A stretch of 64,000 nucleotides of DNA from Dehalogenimonas sp. 4OHTPN (GTDB taxonomy: Bacteria > Chloroflexota > Dehalococcoidia > Dehalococcoidales > Dehalococcoidaceae). Shown one piece after another: positions 52,838 through 60,824 of this stretch. The stretch's first letter is position 1. Every line of letters starts with the position of its first letter. The stretch is from NCBI RefSeq assembly GCF_040448695.1, contig NZ_CP159307.1:806001-870000 (forward strand). Reading direction: 5' to 3'. The notes beneath the pieces were generated by a model. The model did not search any database. It was given only the letters and a program-made list of their open reading frames with translations, and was not told where the DNA came from. The translations under genes were made by a program, and so were the position numbers.

Positions 52838-54328
52838 TTATACGACCGTCTTTGAGTTGCCCGAACGAGACAGCGAGAGGACATCAGGATTGACGAGTTT
52901 CTCCCGCTGCTCTTTAACTACCGTCCGATGGTAATTGTGTACCTGAGCCTGGTACTTCCACAAACCCTGGAGTTCCTTTAAAAACTTCAAGGGATTCTTG
53001 AAGATGATCCAAAAATACGATTTATCGTGTTTCAGTGTGAAGCGGAAACGCTGCATTGCATAGGTCGTCGACCATTTGAGAACCGCTGCTTCAATTATTT
53101 CCTGCGGCACTTCGCAAAGATTAGCCTTGTGACCGTAATATTTGACGTACTCCGGCCACTCTTCAAGGGTGGTGGGGACTTTTATCAGATTGTGTTCGAC
53201 GCAGTAGTCATACATAGCCGACCCGGGGAATGGTACATAGCGATGGAACATGTAGTAAGGTCTGTCCAATTTCTCCGTTAGGAATCTTTGGGTAGTCTCG
53301 AAATCCTCTACGGTTTCGGTCGGCATTCCGTAAAGAATGTACACCGAAGTGCGGATTTTGTATTTGATAAAATTCCAGAAGGTTGCCGCCATTTGCTCTG
53401 CGGTGACATCTTTTTTTATGAACTCCAGCATTCTGGGGCTGCCGCTTTCGATGCCTAAACCGATATCAACGCAACCGCTTTTTGCCATTAATGCTATATC
53501 TGCCTCCGAGAGGTCAGCCCGGGCGTCGCAGCTCCATCTGATCTTGCGCTTGCGGGTGATCAACAAATTGCAGATCTCGCGCAGGCGCTTTCGGTTGAAG
53601 GTGAAGTTGTCCTCATTAAACCGGATATATTTGATTCCATAAGTATTCTGAAGGTGGTCTATCTGTTTGATTATCTTTTGGGCGGAGACCCAACCGGTGT
53701 AGCCTTGATTATATGATTTGTTATAACAAAAAGTGCATTGATTGACGCAGCCACGTGAAGTGTTAAGTCCCGGAGTGGAATATTTTTTAACATCGATTAG
53801 ATGCCATGCAGGATCGGGCAACGCTTCCAGATCCTTGATGAACGGTCGCCGCTCATTTATAACCGGCTGGCCGTTTACTTTGAAGCCCAAGCCCTTGATC
53901 TCTGTTAAGGCCGGCGTTCCCGTTTCTAGGTGCTGCACCAGTTCCAACATGGTGAACTCCCCGGCGCCGACGGCGACGTAATCAATGTATTCCGGAGCTA
54001 CCGTCTGTTCTGGCAGTACGCTGGCATGGACGTCCCCCCAGACGATCTTCACCCCAGGCAAAAGTGCCTGGAATTCTTTCGACAACGAAATCGAACCTTC
54101 CATGTTCGGTCCCGCGATTACTGAAAAACCTATTAGCTGGGGATTAAAAGCTACAAAGTCCTTGGCCTTCCGGAAATCAACGAATCCATCCCAGACTTGA
54201 ACGCTGTGGCCGTGCTGTTCCAGCACCGCCGCTATTGACAACAAGCCGTAGTCAAATGTTGTGTACGCATTGGAATTGTAATACTTGATATAGTCCAGGG
54301 CAGGAGCATTAACCAGGAGTACTCTCAT
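52838..54328 (-). CDS. B12-binding radical SAM protein, paralogue 3
   Basis: A 496-residue class B-type radical SAM protein. The N-terminal cobalamin-binding-like domain includes FNPQLIGFSVIAGPNMEGSI and IVWGDVHASVLPEQTV. The cluster motif is SRGCVNQCTFCYNKSYN, with SAM-site elements IRFNEDNFTFNRKRL and GLGIESGSPRMLEF. A C-terminal extension of about 130 residues is shared with its neighbours. Members of this class methylate or rearrange unreactive carbons. The start MRVLLVNAP at 54328 has GAAAGG upstream; an in-frame start exists nine codons earlier. Closely related to the next gene upstream. Confidence 0.92.
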   Translation of the reverse strand: MRVLLVNAPALDYIKYYNSNAYTTFDYGLLSIAAVLEQHGHSVQVWDGFVDFRKAKDFVAFNPQLIGFSVIAGPNMEGSISLSKEFQALLPGVKIVWGDVHASVLPEQTVAPEYIDYVAVGAGEFTMLELVQHLETGTPALTEIKGLGFKVNGQPVINERRPFIKDLEALPDPAWHLIDVKKYSTPGLNTSRGCVNQCTFCYNKSYNQGYTGWVSAQKIIKQIDHLQNTYGIKYIRFNEDNFTFNRKRLREICNLLITRKRKIRWSCDARADLSEADIALMAKSGCVDIGLGIESGSPRMLEFIKKDVTAEQMAATFWNFIKYKIRTSVYILYGMPTETVEDFETTQRFLTEKLDRPYYMFHRYVPFPGSAMYDYCVEHNLIKVPTTLEEWPEYVKYYGHKANLCEVPQEIIEAAVLKWSTTYAMQRFRFTLKHDKSYFWIIFKNPLKFLKELQGLWKYQAQVHNYHRTVVKEQREKLVNPDVLSLSRSGNSKTVV

Positions 54329-54361
54329 CTCATTTTGCCTTTCTATAACTGGCAAGCATTC

Positions 54362-55840
54362 TCAACGGGCGACGGCGGCAGCCGATTTGGTATATTCGTT
54401 TGCTGATTTGGGAGCCTCGGGCGCCGCCAAAGTCTTTTTAACGACTTTGTAGTAACCGTTCACTTGGATGTGGAACTTGGCGAGATCCCAGAGCTCACGA
54501 AAAAACTTCTTCGGGTCGGTTATGGCTGTCCAAAAGTAAGCTGGGTTATGTTTGAGGGTGAAACGGAACCGCTGCGCCGCGTAGGACATGCGCCACCGGG
54601 CGGCTGCTTCCGCCATAATATCATCCGGCACTTCTGAAATATTTACCTGATTGGAAAAACGCATAAGATAGGGAGGCCACTCCTCGATTCTTTCCGGCAG
54701 ATTTACAAGACCATGATCAACACAGTATTCAAATAAAGCGCTGCCCGGGAAAGGAACGAAGCGGTTATACATGTAGTAAGGATTGTCGAGTCGCTTGAGC
54801 ATTTCATGAGTGGCTCCAAAATCTTCGAGTGTTTCGGTTGGGAAGCCGTACATGATATACACCGATGTTCGGATCTTGTATTTGACCAGGGTCCAAAAAG
54901 TCCTTTCCATCTCGGGGATGGTGATGTCCTTCTGGATAAAATCAAGCATACGCTGGCTGCCGTGTTCCAATCCAAGACCGACGGCAGTACAGCCTGCTCG
55001 TTTCATCAAGGCGACGTCCGATTCTGACAGATCGGCGCGTGAGTCGCACGACCAGCTGATTTTTATTTTACGGTCGATAATCATTCGGCAGAATTCGCGC
55101 AAACGTTTACGGTTAAAGGTGAAATTGTCTTCGTTGAAGCGGACATGTTTCGCCCCGTATTCTTTTTGAACGTGCTGGATCTGTTCGATGATGCGCTCTG
55201 CTGGCAAATAGCCGATATAATCTTTGTTATAGGATTTGTTGTAGCAAAAAGCGCAGCGGTGAGCGCAGCCGCGGGAGGTGTTTAAGCCTATACCTGAGTA
55301 TTTCTTTACGTCCACCAGATGCCAGGCCGGGTCAGGCATGTCTACGAGGTTCCGGATAAATTCACGTTTCTGGTTGAGGACTATTTCACCCTCGCGCCGG
55401 AAAGCAAGTCCTTTGATCTCATCGAGCGCCGGGGTACCGATTCTAAGGTGTTCCAAGAGTTCGAGCATGGTGTATTCGCCGGCACCGATGGCAACAAAGT
55501 CAACGCAGTCCTCAAGCAGTGTTTGGGTTGTCATGATCGATGGATGGACGTTACCCCACACAATCTTTGTTTTCGGCAACAACGATTTAAATTCACGCGA
55601 TTGGATCAGTGATCCTGCCAGGTTTGGTCCCGTTATAACTGAAAAACCTATGACATCAGGATTGAAATCGACGAAGTCCTTCGGTTCACGGTCGTCGACG
55701 TACCCATCATAAATCTGCACCTGGTGGCCGTGGCGTTCGAGGAATGAGGCGATATACAACAGGCCGTTGGGCAGGTTGGTATATGCCTGATAATAATGGC
55801 GGTAGGCTTTATCCGCTGATGTTACGAGCAGGACTTTCAT
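54362..55840 (-). CDS. B12-binding radical SAM protein, paralogue 2
   Basis: A 492-residue protein very similar in order and sequence to paralogue 3. It has FNPDVIGFSVITGPNLAGSL, IVWGNVHPSIMTTQTL, the cluster motif SRGCAHRCAFCYNKSYN, VRFNEDNFTFNRKRL and GLGLEHGSQRMLDFIQKD. Its ATG overlaps the stop of the upstream gene in TGATG, so the two are translationally coupled. The pair with paralogue 3 looks like a tandem duplication kept for different steps or substrates. Confidence 0.92.
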   Translation of the reverse strand: MKVLLVTSADKAYRHYYQAYTNLPNGLLYIASFLERHGHQVQIYDGYVDDREPKDFVDFNPDVIGFSVITGPNLAGSLIQSREFKSLLPKTKIVWGNVHPSIMTTQTLLEDCVDFVAIGAGEYTMLELLEHLRIGTPALDEIKGLAFRREGEIVLNQKREFIRNLVDMPDPAWHLVDVKKYSGIGLNTSRGCAHRCAFCYNKSYNKDYIGYLPAERIIEQIQHVQKEYGAKHVRFNEDNFTFNRKRLREFCRMIIDRKIKISWSCDSRADLSESDVALMKRAGCTAVGLGLEHGSQRMLDFIQKDITIPEMERTFWTLVKYKIRTSVYIMYGFPTETLEDFGATHEMLKRLDNPYYMYNRFVPFPGSALFEYCVDHGLVNLPERIEEWPPYLMRFSNQVNISEVPDDIMAEAAARWRMSYAAQRFRFTLKHNPAYFWTAITDPKKFFRELWDLAKFHIQVNGYYKVVKKTLAAPEAPKSANEYTKSAAAVAR

Positions 55841-57342
55841 CAGGATATCTCTCCCCCTCGGGTAACTTGTTTGGGTTGCAGGCGGGGATTATCCGATCCG
55901 CCGCTGGACCTATTCTTCCGCACAAGCTTGGATAGCCATGACTGAGAGCCGTTGGTCGGATCGAGAATTATATCGATGTAATATTTCCCGAGGTCCCATA
56001 CCGACCGGAAAAATTCACGGGGCCGCTTTACAGCATCTAAGAAAAAGGCGGGATTATGACGGAGCATGAAACGGACCCGGCGTGTAGCATAGCTGCGCCT
56101 GAAATCCGACATCGCTTCATCCATCTTTTGTTGAGGTACTTGGGACAAATTAATTTCGTTGGCGCACTGAATGGGGAAGTTCGCCCACTCTTGAAGTGTC
56201 CGTGGGGTCTTCAATAGCCCGTGTTCGAGGCAGTAATCAAAAAGGACGGTACCCGGGTAAGGCACAAATTTCATATACAGATATGGCGGGGAGTCGAGGC
56301 GCTTCATGAACGCCAGGCTCTCGTTGAAATCCTCAATCGACTCGGTCGGGTACCCGTACATCATGAAAAGGGTGGGAATAATATGATGCTTTACAAGTAG
56401 CCAGAAGCTGGATTCCATCTCTGAGACGGTACCTTTGTTGATGAAGGAGAGCATCTTCTGGCTGCCGGTCTCGATTTCAAAGAGCACGGAGGTGCAACCA
56501 GCCTTTTTCATCAGCCGGACGGTTTCTTCATCAAGAGCGCCTGATACCGGGGCATTCCAAGTGATTTTCCACTTCTTATGGATCACCAACCGGCAAAACT
56601 GATGCAGCCTTTCACGGTTAATAACAAAACGTTCACCGGAAAAATAGATATGCTGGATGCCGTACTCTTCGTGAAGCATCTCCATTTGGGCAACGATCCG
56701 TTCTGCCGAAAGGTCGCACATATTGCCGCCGTAGAATGTGGGATCAGAACAGATGGTGCATTTGAAAGGGCAGCCGCGTGAAGTATTCAAGGTCACATCA
56801 GAATATCTATTAACATCGATAAGATGCCAGGCTGGATCCGGCAGGCTATCCAAATCGGCCATAAAGGGTCGTGGTTCATTGATGGTAATCATGCCGTCGC
56901 TGTTTTTAAAAGCCAGGCCTTTTATAGAAGAGAAATCGGTAGAGTTTTTCTCCAGATGATCTGCAAGTTCGGCAATAGTGAGTTCACCAGGCCCTATCAC
57001 GGCATAATCGGCGCACGATTCCTTTAGCACCTCTGCAGGGTAGGCGCTGGCGTGACGGAAGCCCCAAGCAATCTTTACCCCGGGGATCAGGTTTTTAAAG
57101 TCAGACGACTGAGTTAATGCATCGGTGATATTCGGGCCTGTGGCGACGCAAAAACCTACCAGCTGGGGATTATAATCTAGAAAATCTACCGGGCGCTTTT
57201 TATCGAGGTTGCAATCGACGAGCTTGACCTGATGACCGCGGCTCTCAAGCATACCCCCGATAGACAGCATTTCATCAGGGAACTTGGTATATCCGGGAAT
57301 AGTACCGTAAGACCGGGATGGAATAACAAGAAGGATCCTCAT
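55840..57342 (-). CDS. B12-binding radical SAM protein, paralogue 1
   Basis: A 500-residue protein with a cobalamin-type N-terminal domain (YNPQLVGFCVATGPNITDAL; IAWGFRHASAYPAEVL), cluster motif SRGCPFKCTICSDPTFYGG, and GERFVINRERLHQF in the SAM barrel. Its cluster region is the closest match to the degenerate protein at 49912, so that gene probably derives from this branch. I use the ATG at 57342 (MRILLVIPS); a GTG at 57351 is also possible. It starts 14 bp after the activase-like gene ends. Confidence 0.92.
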   Translation of the reverse strand: MRILLVIPSRSYGTIPGYTKFPDEMLSIGGMLESRGHQVKLVDCNLDKKRPVDFLDYNPQLVGFCVATGPNITDALTQSSDFKNLIPGVKIAWGFRHASAYPAEVLKESCADYAVIGPGELTIAELADHLEKNSTDFSSIKGLAFKNSDGMITINEPRPFMADLDSLPDPAWHLIDVNRYSDVTLNTSRGCPFKCTICSDPTFYGGNMCDLSAERIVAQMEMLHEEYGIQHIYFSGERFVINRERLHQFCRLVIHKKWKITWNAPVSGALDEETVRLMKKAGCTSVLFEIETGSQKMLSFINKGTVSEMESSFWLLVKHHIIPTLFMMYGYPTESIEDFNESLAFMKRLDSPPYLYMKFVPYPGTVLFDYCLEHGLLKTPRTLQEWANFPIQCANEINLSQVPQQKMDEAMSDFRRSYATRRVRFMLRHNPAFFLDAVKRPREFFRSVWDLGKYYIDIILDPTNGSQSWLSKLVRKNRSSGGSDNPRLQPKQVTRGGEIS

Positions 57343-57356
57343 CGTTTTCACTCAAG

Positions 57357-58172
57357 TTAAGCATACACCAGGTGGCGGGATTCCACTGCTGGCGCCAATT
57401 CGGCGGCATCTAGTTCGGCCTCAGTCGGGAAAATGCTTTTCACTCCGAACTCCCGCGGCTCCGAACCTTTGTATGCGTAAACATTATTCAGGTGCTTCGA
57501 AGCTGCCTCCACTGCCCGGTCGACCTCATCTGCCGTCGGTCTTCGCCACGGATTATTTCCAGCTTTGAAATAGGCATCAATCTGGTAGCGGATGTTCTTA
57601 TCAACACTTGCGATGAATTTCGCGATTTGTTCTATCTCCTGATAATCGATGTAGCCTGGAATGAGCACCGTCTCAGCCATCATCGGAACACCTGAGTGGA
57701 ATATTCTGGGGAAGTTTTCCAGGATAGTTTTGTTGGATTCGCCGGTATACTCACGGTGGAGGGTTTCGTTAAAAGCTTTCAACCCGACGGCGACTTTGTC
57801 AAAATGTCTCAGATCAGGCATGACAAAGGCATTGGTCAGGAGTACGTTGGTAGTTCCAAGATGCCTGTGAAGCGCTTCAGCGATGGACGGCATTTGGGGA
57901 TCCAGCGAAGCCTCCTGGCCTTCAAAGAGTACCCACTTAGCTTCCAAACCAACCAGTGTTTCGATGACGTCGTTAAGTGCTATGAACCGTTCCGGAGCCG
58001 CCGCCAGACCCCTGGGTTCCGCCAGGTGCAGGTGCATATTCCGGTCCAGCATGAAGTCATAGACCACCTTCTGGCAGACGCAGCCTTTGCACTTGATATT
58101 GCATCCCCAAAAATGAAGGTAGGCCTGCTTGGTAGATTCAGCAAAAGCGATGTTGTAGACGTTTGTTTGCAT
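57357..58172 (-). CDS. Activase-like radical SAM enzyme
   Basis: A 271-residue radical SAM protein with the cluster motif WGCNIKCKGCVCQK near residue 23 and no B12 domain or SPASM tail. Size and layout resemble glycyl-radical-enzyme activases and small 7-carboxy-type radical enzymes. The SAM-site glycine region is in the diverged form WVLFEGQEASLDPQMPS. AGAGGG precedes the ATG. It is the first radical SAM gene after the structured leader, so it may act first or prime the pathway. No glycyl radical enzyme is in the window. Confidence 0.85.
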   Translation of the reverse strand: MQTNVYNIAFAESTKQAYLHFWGCNIKCKGCVCQKVVYDFMLDRNMHLHLAEPRGLAAAPERFIALNDVIETLVGLEAKWVLFEGQEASLDPQMPSIAEALHRHLGTTNVLLTNAFVMPDLRHFDKVAVGLKAFNETLHREYTGESNKTILENFPRIFHSGVPMMAETVLIPGYIDYQEIEQIAKFIASVDKNIRYQIDAYFKAGNNPWRRPTADEVDRAVEAASKHLNNVYAYKGSEPREFGVKSIFPTEAELDAAELAPAVESRHLVYA

Positions 58173-58196
58173 TATTCCCTCTTATCCAATTAAGTT

Positions 58197-58323
58197 CGGC
58201 AAGCCCGGCGGTGAACCCCGATTACACCCAGGGCTGCCCACGGGAGGGGTTCCACAGTACCTTCCAAGCCGGCTGAGTCGCGCAACCAGCTTTCCCTGGT
58301 TTCCCCCACCGCAGAGCTTGCCG
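58197..58323 (-). ncRNA. Candidate structured leader RNA before the radical SAM genes
   Basis: On the minus strand CGGCAAGC (58323 to 58316) pairs with GCTTGCCG (58204 to 58197), then across a 3x3 loop GCGGTG (58312 to 58307) pairs with CACCGC (58213 to 58208). Inside, AACCAG/CTGGTT (58301 to 58284) and AACCCC/GGGGTT (58251 to 58214) form two further hairpins. All arms are perfect. The element ends 25 bases before the radical SAM start. I cannot match it to a known riboswitch. It could be a ligand sensor, an attenuator or a mobile-RNA remnant. Confidence 0.55.
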
Positions 58324-58340
58324 CGATACCATTCGCTTAT

Positions 58341-58556
58341 TCAGAGCCCACGATTAAACGATAATGAATAGTAATTAGATTCTGACTGGTGGCTGCATTT
58401 TGTCGTCCAGATCCGATCAGCCTGTATGACGCAAGCTGCGTCCAGCGAGGTATAAGCAAACGGCAGTCGCATGACGAAAGGCTTTTCCGGGTCGCCGATT
58501 TCGATAGGTGTATTGGATTTGAGCCTAGAGGTTATGGATGGCTGGACTGTTTTCAT
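58341..58556 (-). CDS. Small unknown ORF, coupled to the ORF before it
   Basis: A 71-residue ORF starting MKTVQPSITSRLKSNTPIEI. It has GAGGAG nine bases before the ATG and its start overlaps the previous stop in ATGA, a strong sign of real, coupled translation. The middle (PEKPFVMRLPFAYTSLDAA) looks protein-like; the end has Cys54 and several Ser/Tyr. No family recognised. It could be a peptide substrate of the downstream enzymes, but nothing proves it. Confidence 0.5.
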   Translation of the reverse strand: MKTVQPSITSRLKSNTPIEIGDPEKPFVMRLPFAYTSLDAACVIQADRIWTTKCSHQSESNYYSLSFNRGL

Positions 58557-58840
58557 GACAACTGACTCCTCGGTTCGGTCGGCCTGATAAGGTCATGAGT
58601 TAGGCTATTGACGCCGGGTTTGAGGCAGACAACCATGCTCCGATGAGGCAACAAAAATCTGTCTCTGACACGCTGGGGTTTTTGTTTCCTGGCCAGCCTG
58701 CAGGCTAAAGCGGCCGCTGATCCAATTGCATGCTCATTAGCATCCCGCAAGGTTTTGGTGAGTCTATTAGCCGATCTTAAGAAAGTCCGATCTTCCTTCC
58801 CATCCTGATATCCACCAACACATTTCGATTTCTTAATCAC
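58553..58840 (-). CDS. Small basic unknown ORF, first gene of the radical SAM locus
   Basis: A 95-residue ORF from a GTG start (IKKSKCVGGYQDGKEDRTF). It is rich in Arg and Lys (RLARKQKPQRVRDRF) and has three Cys. No family recognised and no clear ribosome binding site. It ends in the ATGA overlap with the next small ORF. It lies directly downstream of the TTAACT repeats. Real but unknown is my best reading; a spurious ORF is possible. Confidence 0.4.
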   Translation of the reverse strand: MIKKSKCVGGYQDGKEDRTFLRSANRLTKTLRDANEHAIGSAAALACRLARKQKPQRVRDRFLLPHRSMVVCLKPGVNSLTHDLIRPTEPRSQLS

Positions 58841-58863
58841 GGGTACACTTTACAATGGAAAAG

Positions 58864-58900
58864 CGTTAATTATCAGTTAAGAAGAGTTAAAATGAGTTAA
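58864..58900 (-). promoter_or_regulatory. Four TTAAC direct repeats, candidate OmpR-family box
   Basis: On the minus strand TTAACT occurs three times at exactly 10-bp spacing (58900, 58890 and 58880 downwards), followed by a fourth TTAACG unit 11 bp on. Direct repeats at one helical turn are typical of PhoB/PhoP/OmpR-type regulators; Bacillus PhoP boxes have TTAACA-like units. The adjacent gene encodes such a regulator. Confidence 0.6.
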
Positions 58901-58959
58901 CATGTTGGCAGTCTAAAGCTAAACCAAATAAAAAATCAGTATAAATGCTTAGACAGAAG

Positions 58960-58989
58960 TTGTACTAAAGTACAATAGGTACTAGTACC
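58960..58989. promoter_or_regulatory. Two adjacent palindromes upstream of the radical SAM locus
   Basis: TTGTACTAAAGTACAA (58960-58975) is a perfect 7-bp inverted repeat with a 2-base centre. GGTACTAGTACC (58978-58989) is a perfect 12-bp palindrome 2 bases further on. A minus-strand -10-like TATACT (near 58945) follows at a distance that would put the first palindrome over the -35 position. Likely operators. Confidence 0.55.
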
Positions 58990-59055
58990 ATATTAAGAAA
59001 TAATTATACTTTGGTCGCGGTCCAAAATAACCTGGTGTGGATTCCAACGACCCAT

Positions 59056-59730
59056 TTAGTCAGGCGAAAACATATAACCCTGACCGGGCTTGTTGACGAT
59101 CAATTTAGAGTCGCTTGGGTCAAGCTTTTTTCGAATGTGGTGAATATGGACTCTGAGATCGTCTGCGGTGGCGGCGTGGTGTTCACCCCAGATTTTTACC
59201 GCCAGTGTTTCAGCGCTGACAAACTGTCCGGCTTGTTTTATCAGGGTCTGCATTATCTGTCCCTGTATAGGGGTCAGATGAAACACCTGCTGGCCGTGAT
59301 ACAACTCCGTTAATGTCTTTCCGAAACGCCACAGTCCATGGCTGACTTTAAGGTCCTGATCCCCCTGGTGGCTTCGACGGGTTATCGCCTTGATCCTTGC
59401 CAGAAGCTCCATCTGCCGGAACGGCTTGGTCAAATAGTCGTCGGCCCCAAGCGTCAGAGCCTTCACGACGTCGCGTTCGTCGATTCGGACTGTCAACATG
59501 AGAATGGGAACGTCAGAAAACAGCCTTATGGCTTTAACAATTTCAAAACCATTGGTGTCAGGCAAACCGATATCCAAAATGACCGCATCCGGGGGTTCGC
59601 TCTCAAGCGCATTCATACCTTGTTCACCGGTTACCGCTTTAATGAGTTTGATGTCAGGCCAGCCGAGTTCGAAGGTGAGCTCTACCAGTTCAAGCACATT
59701 TGGGTCATCTTCGATTATCAGTATTTTCAA
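59056..59730 (-). CDS. OmpR/PhoB-family response regulator
   Basis: A 224-residue two-domain regulator. The receiver has E7, D8 and D9, phospho-acceptor D53 (ILDIGLPDTNG), T80 and K102, all intact. The C-terminal winged helix (VFHLTPIQGQIMQTLIKQAG; DDLRVHIHHIRKKLDP) binds DNA, usually as a dimer on direct repeats. It overlaps the kinase gene by 4 bp. It lies just upstream of, and on the same strand as, the radical SAM locus, whose promoter holds four TTAAC repeats. Confidence 0.95.
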   Translation of the reverse strand: MKILIIEDDPNVLELVELTFELGWPDIKLIKAVTGEQGMNALESEPPDAVILDIGLPDTNGFEIVKAIRLFSDVPILMLTVRIDERDVVKALTLGADDYLTKPFRQMELLARIKAITRRSHQGDQDLKVSHGLWRFGKTLTELYHGQQVFHLTPIQGQIMQTLIKQAGQFVSAETLAVKIWGEHHAATADDLRVHIHHIRKKLDPSDSKLIVNKPGQGYMFSPD

Positions 59731-60824
59731 ATTTGAAGCTCCAAGGTGGCGGACATAGCTGGCTCAACTGGCAGAGTGATCTCAAAGCAGCAGCCCCTGG
59801 AATTATCAGTAACCTTCACATCGCCGCCATGTAACTCGATTAGCAGTTTGGACAGGGTTAATTCCAACCCGAGAGTACTGAAATGATCCCGATCCAGTGT
59901 CAATACGGAATAAGGCGCTGAGATAACCGCAGATAGTCGGTCAGGAAAGCTAATGCAGGTAGTGATAATACGAACTATCATCGCCTGGTTAAACAATCCA
60001 ATCGTCAACCGCACCTCCGCGCCGACGCTGCTTCGTTTAATGGCGCATTTAACAAGATGTCCCATGCTTTCACGCAGCCGTCGCCGGTCGCCGGTCACCT
60101 CATAACTACGGTCCGTCGACTCGACGTGGAGGTTTATTCCCTTGTCTGCAGCCTCGGATTGAAGAGATTCAACTACCTGTTGGCATAACTCGCCGAGTTC
60201 TACCTGCTGGTAATCGAGTACCAGCGTTCCCATTTCGCCGCGGATCAACTCGAACAACTCACCGATCCGCGAATTCAACTCTATGGCGCCGAGGTTGATC
60301 TGTTTTGCGAGTCGGGCCGGAGTCCCATCCGGTAGACGGTTGACCAGCATCTCGCTCGCCGCCAGAATCGGAGTCAGGGGATTTTTTAACTCATGGACGG
60401 CGGCTCGAGTGAGGTTTGACTGGCGCTGTCGCCGGTTTTCGTCTGATACAACGGGGCTTTCTGTTGCAAATCCGAAAATATTAACATAATCGTGGTCAGG
60501 GACCGGGACGATTTGGAGTCGATAGGTAATACTGTCAACCTTCTCATGGGACCATCGAGTAGACATGGTCTGAAGAGCGTCCTCAATGAGACGTATATAA
60601 GGTTTGGGCACTGGTCCTCCGAAAGCGCAATCCCACTTTCGGCACAATTCGAGACTTCCTGGATTGGAATAAAGGATAGTCCCATCCTTGGAAGCCCGGA
60701 TTACGGGATTGGGATTTTCTTCGTATATACCCAGTCCATCAATAGGGTTTAGTCCGGTACCCAAAACACCGCCTAGAGATTCAGCTCGGGTGTATTCGCG
60801 GACCAAATCCTCACTCCCCTCCAT
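59727..60824 (-). CDS. Soluble PAS-type sensor histidine kinase with degenerate ATP domain
   Basis: A 365-residue protein with no transmembrane helix. A PAS-like sensor (residues about 30-125) is followed by a HisKA domain with H144 in AAVHELKNPLTPI. The ATPase domain is aberrant: the N-box reads GHLVKCAIKRS, with His256 and Cys260 where two Asn are expected, and the G1 box DxGxG is replaced by TTCIS (288-292). The G2 region LGLELTLSKLLIELHGG is partly kept. It may not bind ATP and could act as a phosphatase, phosphoacceptor or redox switch. Operon with the regulator. Confidence 0.88.
   Translation of the reverse strand: MEGSEDLVREYTRAESLGGVLGTGLNPIDGLGIYEENPNPVIRASKDGTILYSNPGSLELCRKWDCAFGGPVPKPYIRLIEDALQTMSTRWSHEKVDSITYRLQIVPVPDHDYVNIFGFATESPVVSDENRRQRQSNLTRAAVHELKNPLTPILAASEMLVNRLPDGTPARLAKQINLGAIELNSRIGELFELIRGEMGTLVLDYQQVELGELCQQVVESLQSEAADKGINLHVESTDRSYEVTGDRRRLRESMGHLVKCAIKRSSVGAEVRLTIGLFNQAMIVRIITTCISFPDRLSAVISAPYSVLTLDRDHFSTLGLELTLSKLLIELHGGDVKVTDNSRGCCFEITLPVEPAMSATLELQI

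Noticed and set aside
52666-52893. Plus-strand 75-codon ORF in the radical SAM gap
   Set aside because: It crosses the end of a minus-strand gene and a hairpin, has no ribosome site, and resembles no family.
58197-58323. Cobalamin riboswitch
   Set aside because: Cobalamin-using genes follow, but I cannot find the conserved B12-box or the other fixed core segments of the known classes.
58222-58332. Trp-rich 36-codon minus-strand ORF as a possible precursor peptide
   Set aside because: It lies wholly inside the strongly paired leader element and has no ribosome binding site, so RNA structure explains the sequence better.
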